Assembly (NCBI GenBank): GCA_900317325.1
Contig: ONGE01000007.1
Coordinates: 29,244 to 93,243 of the forward strand
Length of the DNA: 64,000 nucleotides
Reading direction: 5' to 3'
Source: an uncultured Prevotellaceae bacterium
GTDB taxonomy: Bacteria > Bacteroidota > Bacteroidia > Bacteroidales > Muribaculaceae
Part shown: positions 8,346 through 16,420 of the stretch, piece after piece
How the letters are laid out: each line of letters starts with the position of its first letter
How positions within the stretch are numbered: position 1 is the first letter of the stretch
Position numbers and translations under genes: made by a program
Notes under the pieces: model-generated
Seen by the model: only the letters and a program-made list of their open reading frames with translations
Databases searched by the model: none
Told to the model about the DNA's origin: nothing

Positions 8346-9803
8346 CTACTCAGCGTAATACCCTTCAATATTGTTGATGCAAGGGCAGGCACGGCTGTCA
8401 AGGATGCGGATGCGCCACTCGCTGGCCGTCTTCTTGTGGAAGCGCACGATGCGCTTGTAACCGATGGTCGTCGTTTTCTCATCGACCAGCACAGGTACCC
8501 ACTTGCCACAACATGTCTTGTACTCGATGACAAATTCCTTGACGCGCTGGCCCAGCGGAATGTATTCTTGCAGCATGATGCGGTTAAGCGTGACATCTTT
8601 CTTGGTTTTGATCTCGATGTCGGCCGCGGTGACGCCGTCGCTGGCTGCCCAGTAGGTGTCCCAATCGCCGTCACCCATCAGCGAGGCATTGAACTGCTTG
8701 TTGCGGGTGTCGCTGGCGGTGAATTTGGCACCCACGAGAAGGTTGGTACCCAATTCGTTGGCGATGCGTTCATGCCACTGCACGGCGGTGGCCGAGTCGA
8801 TGGGGTGAATCAGACCCTCGCGGTTAACAGGGAAATTGAGCAGGAGGGTGCCGTTGTGGCCCACACTGCGGTAGTATAAGTCGGTCAGTTGGTCTACGGT
8901 CTTCACTTTGTCGTCCTCGTTCTCGTGGTAGAACCATCCCGGGCGGATTGACGTATCGCACTCGCTGGCGCACCAAGCATCGCCGTCGGCATGGCCCGAT
9001 TGGAGTTCCTCGTACTGCGGATAGCCGGGATAGACCTCCTTGATGCGCAGGAAGGACCAGTTCGTCGGGTTGGCAAAGCCTTTCTCGTTACCCACCCAGC
9101 GGCATCCGGGACCGCCGTCCGAAAAGATGACGGCTTCGGGTTGCAGTCGGTTCACGATGCCCCAGGCCTTGGGGTAGTTATAGTAGGTGCTACGGTCGAT
9201 TTCGCGTTTCTCGCTGGCGCCACCGTACCATCCGTCGCCACCGTTTGCTCCGTCAAACCACACCTCGAAGATGTCGCCGTAGCGGGTCATCAGTTCCTCC
9301 AGTTGGTTGTAGTAATAGGTGACATACTCGGGTGATCCGTAGCTGGCCTGATGCCTGTCCCACGGTGAGAGATACACACCGAATCTGATGCCATACTTCT
9401 TGCAGGCGGCTGCCAACTCGCCGACGACATCCCCCTTGTAGGGCGATGCAGCGACGCTGTAGTCGGTGTATCGGCTGGGCCACAGGCAGAAACCGTCATG
9501 GTGCTTGCAGGTGAGAATCACGCCTTTCATGCCGGCATTGACAATGGTCTGCACCCATTGCTCGCAGTCGAGTCTAGTGGGGTTGAATGCGCTGGCCGGT
9601 GTGTCGCCATAGCCCCATTCCTTGTCGGTGAACGTGTTGGGCCCGAAATGGATGAATGCATAGGTCTCCAGTCGCTGCCATGCCACCTGTTGCGGTGACG
9701 GCACCGGCCCGCAAGCCTCAGGAGCCTGACTGTTGTCGGCCGTAGCTGTGCCGACGGTGATCAGCAGTCCTGCCAATACGGTGATGATGCGATTGATGTT
9801 CAT
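8346..9803 (-). CDS. Secreted alpha-L-fucosidase (GH29) with C-terminal carbohydrate-binding domain
   Basis: 485-residue exported glycosidase predicted to remove terminal alpha-L-fucose from mucin or host glycans. It has a signal peptide (1-22), a GH29 barrel (about 35-340) with HHDGFCLWPS substrate residues, and the nucleophile Asp184 in EVWFDG. A C-terminal discoidin-like CBM32 region covers about 360-485. The start ATG is directly followed by a standard hydrophobic leader. No SusC/SusD pair, sulfatase or other glycosidase is adjacent, so this is a stand-alone enzyme rather than part of a visible polysaccharide utilisation locus. Confidence 0.92.
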   Translation of the reverse strand: MNINRIITVLAGLLITVGTATADNSQAPEACGPVPSPQQVAWQRLETYAFIHFGPNTFTDKEWGYGDTPASAFNPTRLDCEQWVQTIVNAGMKGVILTCKHHDGFCLWPSRYTDYSVAASPYKGDVVGELAAACKKYGIRFGVYLSPWDRHQASYGSPEYVTYYYNQLEELMTRYGDIFEVWFDGANGGDGWYGGASEKREIDRSTYYNYPKAWGIVNRLQPEAVIFSDGGPGCRWVGNEKGFANPTNWSFLRIKEVYPGYPQYEELQSGHADGDAWCASECDTSIRPGWFYHENEDDKVKTVDQLTDLYYRSVGHNGTLLLNFPVNREGLIHPIDSATAVQWHERIANELGTNLLVGAKFTASDTRNKQFNASLMGDGDWDTYWAASDGVTAADIEIKTKKDVTLNRIMLQEYIPLGQRVKEFVIEYKTCCGKWVPVLVDEKTTTIGYKRIVRFHKKTASEWRIRILDSRACPCINNIEGYYAE

Positions 9804-9825
9804 CGTTGATGCTATGGGTTGTTGA

Positions 9826-10653
9826 TTATATCAGTTTGACGGTGTCGCCCAGTGTGACTTTCTGCTGCTTGTAGAGCAGGCCGAGGGCTTTCTTGAAGTC
9901 CTTCTTGCTGCACTGGAACACCTTGTTGATGTCGTCGGGACTGGCTTTGTCGGTGAGGGTCATCTCGCCGTTGTTGGCCTTGAGGTAGTCCAGAATGCGG
10001 TCCGACAGGTCATCGACGCGCATTTTCTCGATTTTGGACAGGGTGAGATCTACCTTGCCGTCGGGACGCACCTGCTTGACGAAGGCGGTGAGGCGATCGC
10101 CCACGTTCACGTCCTGATAGGTCTCGTTCTGGTAAATCTGTCCCCAATGGGCACCCTCCACAATCACGCGGTAGCCCATGTCGCTGCGCTGCACTACCAG
10201 CACCTCGACGCGCTCACGGTGATAGTAGTCGGGCTCGGTGTGGTTCAGGAACTTGGCGAGTTTGGCGCTGGCGACAATACGGTGGCTGGCCTCGTCGAGA
10301 TAGACGCGCACGATATAGCTGCGGCCCACCTTCATGTCAACACGTTGCTCGCTGAAGGGCACCAGCAGGTCCTTGGCAACCAGACCCCAATCCAGGAATG
10401 CACCCACCTTGTTCACCGCTTTCACACGCAGCAGGGCAAAATCGCCCACCACGGCATAGGGCTGCTCGGTCGTTGCCACGGGACGGTTCTCGCTGTCGTT
10501 ATAGACAAACACGCGGATGGTGTCACCCACCTTCATCTCGGGAGTGAGGTAGCGCTTGGGCAGCAGCACCTCATGGGTGTCGTCGTCAATCAGATAGGCG
10601 CCGAAGTCCACCATGCGGTTAATGCTTAACTCGTTGTATTCTCCAATCTTCAT
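9826..10653 (-). CDS. S1-domain RNA-binding protein, CvfB/YitL family
   Basis: 275-residue cytoplasmic protein with three S1-like OB folds (about 1-205) and a C-terminal winged helix (about 210-275), the arrangement of CvfB/YitL. Family members bind RNA and influence gene expression, but the target is unknown here. I place the start at the ATG giving MKIGEYNE, because that aligns with the family start and the 15 upstream codons are unlike coding sequence. It precedes the fucosidase by 22 bases on the same strand and is divergent from the RsiV-like gene. Confidence 0.85.
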   Translation of the reverse strand: MKIGEYNELSINRMVDFGAYLIDDDTHEVLLPKRYLTPEMKVGDTIRVFVYNDSENRPVATTEQPYAVVGDFALLRVKAVNKVGAFLDWGLVAKDLLVPFSEQRVDMKVGRSYIVRVYLDEASHRIVASAKLAKFLNHTEPDYYHRERVEVLVVQRSDMGYRVIVEGAHWGQIYQNETYQDVNVGDRLTAFVKQVRPDGKVDLTLSKIEKMRVDDLSDRILDYLKANNGEMTLTDKASPDDINKVFQCSKKDFKKALGLLYKQQKVTLGDTVKLI

Positions 10654-10834
10654 ATTTCTTTGAACTTTGACTGTAGCTGTGAGGGTTGCAGATGCCAACT
10701 AGAAGCAAAAACTAGGGATCAGAAACCGGAAACTTTTTGCAAAGTTCGTTAAAAAAATCCATTTCTCTGACGGGTTTTAGATAAATTTGTACTACTTTAG
10801 CGAGATAAACAAGAAACCATAAGGAGAATTTGTC

Positions 10835-11680
10835 ATGAAAACAAAGGTTTTTGCATTCGTTATATTGTTGTCAATCACCGGGTTGATGTTTTCTTGCGGA
10901 AAGATGAAATCCGGAAAAACCGATGATGCCAAGCCTGCTGTCATCGTTAAAACCGAACAATTGAGCGATAACTCCAGTTTTGCCATGTCCAATGGCGAAC
11001 GCTGCACCATTGTGGCCGATGCCACCATCGATTATCCGGTCAGCGCTGGCGAGGGTGTGCCGATGGACAGTCTGCAGCGACTGTTTGCCGCCTATGTGCT
11101 TGAATCGGGCGATTCGTTATCGTTGCAAGACGCCATGCGTCAGGTGGTCTCCAACAGCATGCACCAGTATGACTTCATGCAGGAGCCGGTTGCTAAAGAC
11201 GAGGCCGATGAGAGTAGCGACTTGGCAACGCTCAAGTATGCCACCAGCACCCGCGTGACACCCATCTACAACCGTAACGGGGTGGTCACCTTTGAGCGCG
11301 TGGATGTGGTGAAGAAGAATGACAAGGTGACCTCGGTGACGCATCGCTACTACAACTTTGATGTCGAGAGCCAGACGTTTATCGATGTGAACCGCCTCTT
11401 CCGTGATGACGCCGTGGCCGACGTCTGTCAGTTGCTGCGCCAGCAGTTGCTCAATCAGAACAACGTGTCGGGCAATGAGCAGTTGAATGACCTGGGATAC
11501 TTCAATGTGGAGAACATTATGGTGACGCGCAACTTCTACTTCGATGACAAAGGCGTGACCTGGAGTTATCTGCCTAACGAATTGGCCGTTGAGGCCGTAG
11601 GCGAGCCCAAAATCACCATCCCGTACGCTGATCTGAAGTCGGCATTGTGTGACGGCAGCATCATTGACCGCTTGAAATAA
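10835..11680 (+). CDS. RsiV-like lipoprotein (DUF3298 domain)
   Basis: 281-residue lipoprotein with lipobox Cys21 (MFSC) and a C-terminal DUF3298 region (about 180-275) containing FYFDDKGVTWSYLPNE. The domain was defined in the Bacillus RsiV anti-sigma factor, where it binds lysozyme. Here there is no N-terminal anti-sigma domain, so the protein is more likely an envelope protein of unknown ligand, as is common in Bacteroidales. It lies 5 bases upstream of rsmG and is probably co-transcribed with it. An imperfect -7 box (TACTTTAG) precedes it near 10793. Confidence 0.75.
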   Translation: MKTKVFAFVILLSITGLMFSCGKMKSGKTDDAKPAVIVKTEQLSDNSSFAMSNGERCTIVADATIDYPVSAGEGVPMDSLQRLFAAYVLESGDSLSLQDAMRQVVSNSMHQYDFMQEPVAKDEADESSDLATLKYATSTRVTPIYNRNGVVTFERVDVVKKNDKVTSVTHRYYNFDVESQTFIDVNRLFRDDAVADVCQLLRQQLLNQNNVSGNEQLNDLGYFNVENIMVTRNFYFDDKGVTWSYLPNELAVEAVGEPKITIPYADLKSALCDGSIIDRLK

Positions 11681-11685
11681 TCACG

Positions 11686-12306
11686 ATGGAACATATCTTG
11701 AAATACTTCCCTGAACTCTCTGACGCGCAACGCCTGCAGATGGAGCAACTCGAGACGCTCTATCCCGAGTGGAATGCCAAGATCAATGTCATCTCGCGTA
11801 AAGATATTGACAATCTGGAAATCAACCACATCCTGCATTCGTTGGCGCTTGTCAAGTTCGTGCAATTCACACCAGGCACTCGGGTGATGGACCTGGGGAC
11901 GGGTGGGGGATTCCCCGCCATTCCGCTGGCTATCTACTATCCGCAGGCGACATTTCATCTGGTGGACCGCATCGGTAAGAAGCTGAAAGTTGCACAGGAC
12001 ATCGCCGAGCGCATCGGCCTGGCCAACGTCACCTTCCAGCATGGCGATGTCAAGGAGGTGAAGGGAAAATTTGACTTCGTCTTGAGCCGTGCTGTCATGG
12101 ATCTGGGTGACATGGTGCCCCTTGTCAAGCGACTTATCGACAGCGAGGATCGCAACGCCGTTCCCAATGGCCTGCTCTGCCTCAAGGGCGGTGACCTCAC
12201 AGCCGAGGTGCAGAAATACAAGAATCAGGTCCTCATCGACGATCTCTCCCGTTACTTCAACGAGGATTTCTTCAAAACCAAGAAAATCCTCTACCTCCCC
12301 CTTTAA
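11686..12306 (+). CDS. rsmG: 16S rRNA (guanine527-N7)-methyltransferase
   Basis: Methylates N7 of G527 in 16S rRNA using S-adenosylmethionine. Its 206 residues match the family length. The SAM loop VMDLGTGGGFPAIPLA (about 64-80), the GxxHxxDR-type segment FHLVDRIGKK and the catalytic-site LSRAV are present. The stop codon lies inside a TTTAACC heptamer tract. It sits between the RsiV-like lipoprotein gene and the MBL hydrolase gene. Confidence 0.95.
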   Translation: MEHILKYFPELSDAQRLQMEQLETLYPEWNAKINVISRKDIDNLEINHILHSLALVKFVQFTPGTRVMDLGTGGGFPAIPLAIYYPQATFHLVDRIGKKLKVAQDIAERIGLANVTFQHGDVKEVKGKFDFVLSRAVMDLGDMVPLVKRLIDSEDRNAVPNGLLCLKGGDLTAEVQKYKNQVLIDDLSRYFNEDFFKTKKILYLPL

Positions 12307-12333
12307 CCTCTAACCTTTAACCTTTCATTAACC
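12302..12333 (+). repeat. Seven-base tandem repeat TTTAACC at the end of rsmG
   Basis: Units TTTAACC, TCTAACC, TTTAACC and a degenerate TTTCAT-TAACC. The first unit contains the rsmG stop codon. It is the same unit, in the same plus-strand orientation, as at 8317-8344. Confidence 0.8.
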
Positions 12334-12337
12334 ATAT

Positions 12338-12976
12338 ATGAACGCTACAATGATGACCGTCAACCCGTTTGGCGAGAATATGTATATCCTGTGGGACGAG
12401 GCTTCGCACGAGGCCGTGGTCGTTGACCCTGGAATGATGCGTGACGGAGAACGCGAAATGGTAACCAAATTCATTGGGGACAACAAGTTGAATGTGAAGC
12501 ATGTCTTGCTCACTCATCTTCATGTGGATCACATCACTGGGGCCCGTTGGCTTGCCGACAAGACCGGAGCCGACGTGTGCGGCAGCGCTCTGGATAACCC
12601 ATTGGGACAGGAGTTGCCCGAACAAGTAGCTCATTTCCGCATCAATGTCGAGGTGGAGCCCTTGACCGTTGACCGGAACCTGGCTGACGGTGACACATTA
12701 CAATTGGGCGATGAGACCATTCAGGTGCTGCAAGTCCCCGGCCACAGCCCTGGCGGACTGGCCTTCTACCTGCCTCAAAGCGCGTTGCTCGTCAGCGGTG
12801 ACACCATCTTTAACGGCAGCGTGGGACGAACCGACCTTTGGGGCGGAGACATGGCGCAGCTCATCAACAGCATCCGCGAGAAAATCCTGCCCTTGCCCGA
12901 TGAGACCGTCATCGCCTCGGGCCACGGCCCCACGACCACCGTCGCCGACGAGAAACGCTTCAACCCCTTCCTGTAG
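12338..12976 (+). CDS. MBL-fold metallo-hydrolase (glyoxalase II type)
   Basis: 212-residue cytoplasmic metallo-beta-lactamase-fold hydrolase. The metal ligands are intact: HLHVDH (60-65), GHSPGG with His136, SGDTIF with Asp155, and GHG with His196. The short length and lack of a C-terminal domain fit the YcbL-type hydroxyacylglutathione hydrolase-like group. Substrate specificity cannot be read from the sequence. It follows rsmG by 31 bases of repeat and is probably in the same transcript. Confidence 0.88.
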   Translation: MNATMMTVNPFGENMYILWDEASHEAVVVDPGMMRDGEREMVTKFIGDNKLNVKHVLLTHLHVDHITGARWLADKTGADVCGSALDNPLGQELPEQVAHFRINVEVEPLTVDRNLADGDTLQLGDETIQVLQVPGHSPGGLAFYLPQSALLVSGDTIFNGSVGRTDLWGGDMAQLINSIREKILPLPDETVIASGHGPTTTVADEKRFNPFL

Positions 12977-12980
12977 TGAA

Positions 12981-13015
12981 CAGTTAATAGTTAACAGAGA
13001 ACAGTTAACAGTTAA
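12981..13015 (+). repeat. Seven-base tandem repeat CAGTTAA, five units
   Basis: Units CAGTTAA, TAGTTAA, CAGAGAA, CAGTTAA and CAGTTAA begin 4 bases after the MBL hydrolase stop. The same unit reads on the opposite strand at 13072-13098 after the convergent barrel gene. Confidence 0.8.
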
Positions 13016-13016
13016 G

Positions 13017-13058
13017 AAGATAAGAGATAGCCAAAACATCGACTATCTCTTTTATCTT
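13017..13058. terminator. Bidirectional terminator between convergent genes
   Basis: AAGATAAGAGATAG pairs with CTATCTCT-TT-TATCTT with two extra T in the right arm. It lies between the MBL hydrolase (+) and barrel protein (-) genes and has T-rich and A-rich ends. Confidence 0.75.
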
Positions 13059-13071
13059 ACTAGTCGGCGGA

Positions 13072-13098
13072 TGCCAACTATTCACTGTTAACTCTTGA
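13072..13098 (-). repeat. Seven-base repeat (GAGTTAA/CAGTGAA/TAGTTGG) after the barrel gene
   Basis: Read on the minus strand, three degenerate heptamers of the CAGTTAA family follow the stop of the barrel gene. They mirror the plus-strand tract at 12981-13015 across the terminator. Confidence 0.6.
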
Positions 13099-13102
13099 CT
13101 TT

Positions 13103-13960
13103 TTACAGGGCAATGGCCGCGCCCAGCATCCAGGTATTCTTGATTTCGGGACCGTAGCCTTTCTTGAACATGTTGCCGGGGGTGTAACGGCAGTAGATGG
13201 CCAAACCGTCAAACGACAAGGCTCCAATCACGTCAAAGGTAATCTTGTTCTGCTTGATGCCTCGATAGGAAATGTCATAGTTGGTCTTGTTGACTTTGTA
13301 ATGTGTGTTGCACTTGGCATATACGTTCCAATTCATGCTGGCTCCAAGCACAAGGTGAAACTCCTTGCCAAAGTCCTGTTGGAAGAGGAGCGGGAACTGG
13401 ATGGCCCTGACACTGAGGACCGAGGAACGGTCAACGGTGCCCTCTGGATAAGACTCAATGCCCACAATGTTGGTCGCTTCATCCATGACAAAACAGTTGG
13501 GGCGCTTGAGCGAGAAACGCTTGTTGTCATAGCCCACGCCCAGCGAGAAATGCTGACCGTGCAGGGTGTGATAGTTCACACTGGCAATATTCAGAACACC
13601 CCAGTTGAAACTGTTGTTCACGAGGTCATAAGAAGTTTTGAGTCCGACACCAAAGTAGATTCCCTTACTCTCGATACTCCAGTGGTAGTTTGTCTTTTTG
13701 TTTTTCTTGAACGGGAAATTAAGGTCCCAATCGATGTTCTGGCTAGTGTGGATGCTGTCGTTAGCAGCGTGTTCCATCTGATAGGTGTAGTTGTACTCGT
13801 CGTTATCTTTCATTCCCTTCACCTTCACGATAGTGCCAGAGGGCGTTTCGGTAATGATGACTTGCTGTGGTTGTTCAATAACGGTTACCGTGTCGGGCGT
13901 TTGTGCCGAAAGCGTAGCGGATGCCATGATGGCAGCGATGATGAATGAAAATTTTTTCAT
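13103..13960 (-). CDS. Outer-membrane beta-barrel protein, copy 1
   Basis: 285-residue exported protein with a signal peptide (1-19), a beta-rich body of alternating hydrophobic strands, and an aromatic/Leu C-terminus typical of outer-membrane barrels. It is clearly paralogous to the protein at 15552-16328: both share an LHGQ segment, a KQNK block and IYCRYTPG with YGPEIKNTW near the end. It is the last gene of the sigma-factor operon, 25 bases after the DUF6108-like gene. Function is unknown. Envelope stress sensing or repair is an inference from the operon. Confidence 0.75.
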   Translation of the reverse strand: MKKFSFIIAAIMASATLSAQTPDTVTVIEQPQQVIITETPSGTIVKVKGMKDNDEYNYTYQMEHAANDSIHTSQNIDWDLNFPFKKNKKTNYHWSIESKGIYFGVGLKTSYDLVNNSFNWGVLNIASVNYHTLHGQHFSLGVGYDNKRFSLKRPNCFVMDEATNIVGIESYPEGTVDRSSVLSVRAIQFPLLFQQDFGKEFHLVLGASMNWNVYAKCNTHYKVNKTNYDISYRGIKQNKITFDVIGALSFDGLAIYCRYTPGNMFKKGYGPEIKNTWMLGAAIAL

Positions 13961-13985
13961 AATGTGTTCATTTATTTGATTGTTG

Positions 13986-14432
13986 TTATTTACGGATTAA
14001 TTTCTTGATTCTCTCGGCACCAGCTTCGCCTTCCATATAGATGAGTGTGACGACGTTTTTGGGCGATTTGCGTGCCAGATTCTGGTTGAGGAAGAAGATA
14101 TAACGGTTGCTGCGCTTGTACTTGGGCAACGTATAGAAGCCGTAGTACAGTTGCCCGTTGCGGTACTCCACTTCCTTGTCAATGGCTTTGGCTCCATCTT
14201 TAACCACCAGATTCTCGATGATTTCGGCCTGCGCCTTCTCGGTCACGCTGATGCTGTGATAGATGGTGAGCCCGATTTCGTGGGCTTGACTGCCGGTGAC
14301 GATGATCTCGGTGGCGCCGGCCGCTTTCTTGTACCGCCCGTCAAACAGGTGGTTGATGTTCAAGCCGGTTTGTGCCATGGCTGCCATGGTCGTCAGCATG
14401 CATGCCAGAATGATGATTGTAGTCCGTTTCAT
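13986..14432 (-). CDS. Small exported protein, DUF6108-like
   Basis: 148-residue protein with a signal peptide (MKRTTIIILACMLTTMAAMA) and a soluble domain. I start it at the ATG of MKRTTI because the leader peptide begins there. The upstream extension overlaps the preceding gene and has no leader character. Its tail is lysine and arginine rich (RIKKLIRK). It resembles a Bacteroidales-specific family without known function. It sits 13 bases after the putative anti-sigma gene and 25 bases before the barrel gene, so co-transcription is likely. Confidence 0.7.
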   Translation of the reverse strand: MKRTTIIILACMLTTMAAMAQTGLNINHLFDGRYKKAAGATEIIVTGSQAHEIGLTIYHSISVTEKAQAEIIENLVVKDGAKAIDKEVEYRNGQLYYGFYTLPKYKRSNRYIFFLNQNLARKSPKNVVTLIYMEGEAGAERIKKLIRK

Positions 14433-14445
14433 ATTGTCGCGTTGT

Positions 14446-14907
14446 TTATTCGTTGTCAAGTTCAAGGGCCGCACCCAGACTGGAGAGCTGATCGGTCATG
14501 GCATCGGCAGCATTGTCCATCATGCTCAAGTCATTAGCTATCAGTGTCATGACCTTGTCATCGTCTTGCACAACCATGCCGTTGACATAGGCAATGCACA
14601 CGCCAGTCGATTGTTGCTGGTGCCATAAGGCATATCCACCAGCTGCAATCACGATGGCTATCGAAGCTGCGATGCCGATGAACTGGCGACGGTGGTTTTT
14701 CCCTGCAGTGCGTGCCTTTTCATGGCTGTGGGCTGCAAAGTAGCCCATCGTGAAGCGCGCCTCGTCAATCACCTCGCTGCTCCAGGGGCAGTCGGCGAGG
14801 GCTTCGCGCAGCATCTGTTCTTCCTGAACGCTGGTGTCACCGTCGAAGTAGCGCTCGATGAGTCGCTCCAGCTCGGCTTGGTTGTTTATGTGATGATTCT
14901 TGTTCAT
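14446..14907 (-). CDS. Putative anti-sigma factor, single membrane span
   Basis: 153-residue protein with a charged N-terminal cytoplasmic domain (about 1-75, with RYFDGDTSVQEEQML) and one membrane helix (about 76-94, FIGIAASIAIVIAAGGYAL). An acidic periplasmic tail follows. The start ATG overlaps the sigma-factor stop by 4 bases, indicating translational coupling. Position and topology are those of an ECF anti-sigma factor, although no zinc-binding ZAS motif is visible. The assignment is by context rather than by family. Confidence 0.65.
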   Translation of the reverse strand: MNKNHHINNQAELERLIERYFDGDTSVQEEQMLREALADCPWSSEVIDEARFTMGYFAAHSHEKARTAGKNHRRQFIGIAASIAIVIAAGGYALWHQQQSTGVCIAYVNGMVVQDDDKVMTLIANDLSMMDNAADAMTDQLSSLGAALELDNE

Positions 14908-15413
14908 GATTTCTTCTCCATGTTTCTTGATTGGTAAATCTCACGCACGCGTCGGCGTGCTCGGCTCAGTTCCACGCGCACGTTGGCGGCGGTCATGTTC
15001 ATGCGGCTGGCGATGTCGTCAAACTCCAGACCCTGCATCTCCCTCAGGTCAATAATCAACCGCTGGTTGTCCGACAAGTCGTTGTCGATGATATGGCGAA
15101 CTTGCAGGTAGGCTAGGCTGCGGTCGTTGTCGTTCACGTCTTCGATAGGCTCGGTAACTTGGTCAAGTGAAACATCACTGTTGTGGCTGTTCTGGCGGGC
15201 CTTGTCAATGCTGGTAGTGCGAACGGCCATCATTCCGGCCCCTCGGGCATGGCTGGAGCTCTCATAGCGCCCTCGTTGCTGCCACAGTTTCACAAAGGCA
15301 TCCTGTACCGCGTCGGCAGCATCATCGCGGTTGCCCGTGATGCGTTCGGCCAGCGAGAGCATCTGCTCCCTCAAGGCAGTAAATGCCGATGTAATGCGGT
15401 CGGTTTGCTTCAT
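14904..15413 (-). CDS. ECF-type RNA polymerase sigma factor
   Basis: 169-residue sigma-70 family protein of the extracytoplasmic-function type. Region 2 (about 15-75) includes DAADAVQDAFVKLWQQ, and region 4 (about 110-160) includes the helix-turn-helix FDDIASRMNMTAANVRVELSRAR. The start is the ATG giving MKQTDR. A TTG two codons upstream is less likely. It heads an operon with the putative anti-sigma factor, the DUF6108-like protein and barrel copy 1. Such sigma factors usually control their own operon. Confidence 0.88.
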   Translation of the reverse strand: MKQTDRITSAFTALREQMLSLAERITGNRDDAADAVQDAFVKLWQQRGRYESSSHARGAGMMAVRTTSIDKARQNSHNSDVSLDQVTEPIEDVNDNDRSLAYLQVRHIIDNDLSDNQRLIIDLREMQGLEFDDIASRMNMTAANVRVELSRARRRVREIYQSRNMEKKS

Positions 15414-15551
15414 TGACAATTATCGTTTCTATTCAATAAACGCAGAAAGACGCTTTTTGTAACAAAGAAAAACGGAAATTCCATCATTTTTGGAATTTCC
15501 GCCTTTCTATTCCGTAATATCCGTTTAATCAGTAATATCCGTTTCTCTCGA

Positions 15552-16328
15552 TTAGAGACCCAAAACCAGACCCATGGTCCATGTGTTTTTGATTTCGGGA
15601 CCATAGTTCTCCTTGAAGAACTTGCCGGGGGTGTAACGGCAGTAGATACCAAACTCATTCCAGGTGAGGCTACCCATGACATCAAAGTTCACCTTGTTCT
15701 GCTTGAGGCCCTTGTAATGAGTGTCGTGGTCGGTCTTGTTCATTTCGTAGTGGTTGTCCACGCGGGCATAGGTGTTCCAGTTGAGGATGCCGCCGACAGC
15801 GAGGTCAAGCTTGCCAGCGATGTGCTGACGGAAAATCAAGGGGAACTGAATGGTCCAATAGTTCAAGTTGGACGAGCGGTTCTTGATGATGTCGACGTTT
15901 TCCGAGGGGTAAACCGACGGGATAACAACGCCATGGTCATCACGCACGAGCATGCCCGGACGCTTCATGCTGTAGGAACGATGGTGGATACCTGCACCCA
16001 GCGAGATTGTCTGTCCGTGCAGCGAGCTGTATTTAACACCGAAAAGGTTGAGTAAACCCACCTCAAAGCTGTTGTTGATGGCATCCCAGTTGTGTTTGAC
16101 GCCCATACCCAAGTAGAAACCGTCGGTGAAGACTGCCCAGTGCTTGTTGAGCTTGGTATCTGTTTTTCCAAGTAACGATGTTGAATTGTTGTCATCCTCG
16201 GCAGCGGCTACCGCAGCGGCAGGGGTCTCGGCGTTTGTGGCTTCATTATTAACTGCAGCGTCATTAGTGGCTGCACTCATCTGTGCCATGGAAATCATGA
16301 CTGCGAAAAGTAATGCAAATTTCTTCAT
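15552..16328 (-). CDS. Outer-membrane beta-barrel protein, copy 2
   Basis: 258-residue paralogue of the barrel protein at 13103-13960. It has a signal peptide (1-20), an Ala/Asn/Glu-rich low-complexity segment (about 20-50) and then the barrel. Shared blocks are SLHGQTISLGAG, QFPLIFRQ, YKGLKQNK and a near-identical IYCRYTPG..YGPEIKNTW end. Unlike copy 1 it has its own strong promoter just upstream and is transcribed separately from the sigma operon it faces. Function is unknown. Confidence 0.75.
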   Translation of the reverse strand: MKKFALLFAVMISMAQMSAATNDAAVNNEATNAETPAAAVAAAEDDNNSTSLLGKTDTKLNKHWAVFTDGFYLGMGVKHNWDAINNSFEVGLLNLFGVKYSSLHGQTISLGAGIHHRSYSMKRPGMLVRDDHGVVIPSVYPSENVDIIKNRSSNLNYWTIQFPLIFRQHIAGKLDLAVGGILNWNTYARVDNHYEMNKTDHDTHYKGLKQNKVNFDVMGSLTWNEFGIYCRYTPGKFFKENYGPEIKNTWTMGLVLGL

Positions 16329-16379
16329 TTTTAGTTGTTTATTCCTTTCTTGTGAAAATTGTTGTCAAAAATTTGGCCG

Positions 16380-16411
16380 CAAAGGTACTTCTATTTGTTG
16401 AGTTGTGCAAA
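16380..16411 (-). promoter_or_regulatory. Promoter of barrel copy 2
   Basis: On the minus strand TTTG (16411-16408), a 20-base spacer and TACCTTTG (16387-16380) match the Bacteroidales consensus. The leader is about 45 bases. Confidence 0.75.
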
Positions 16412-16420
16412 TTTTTGGTT

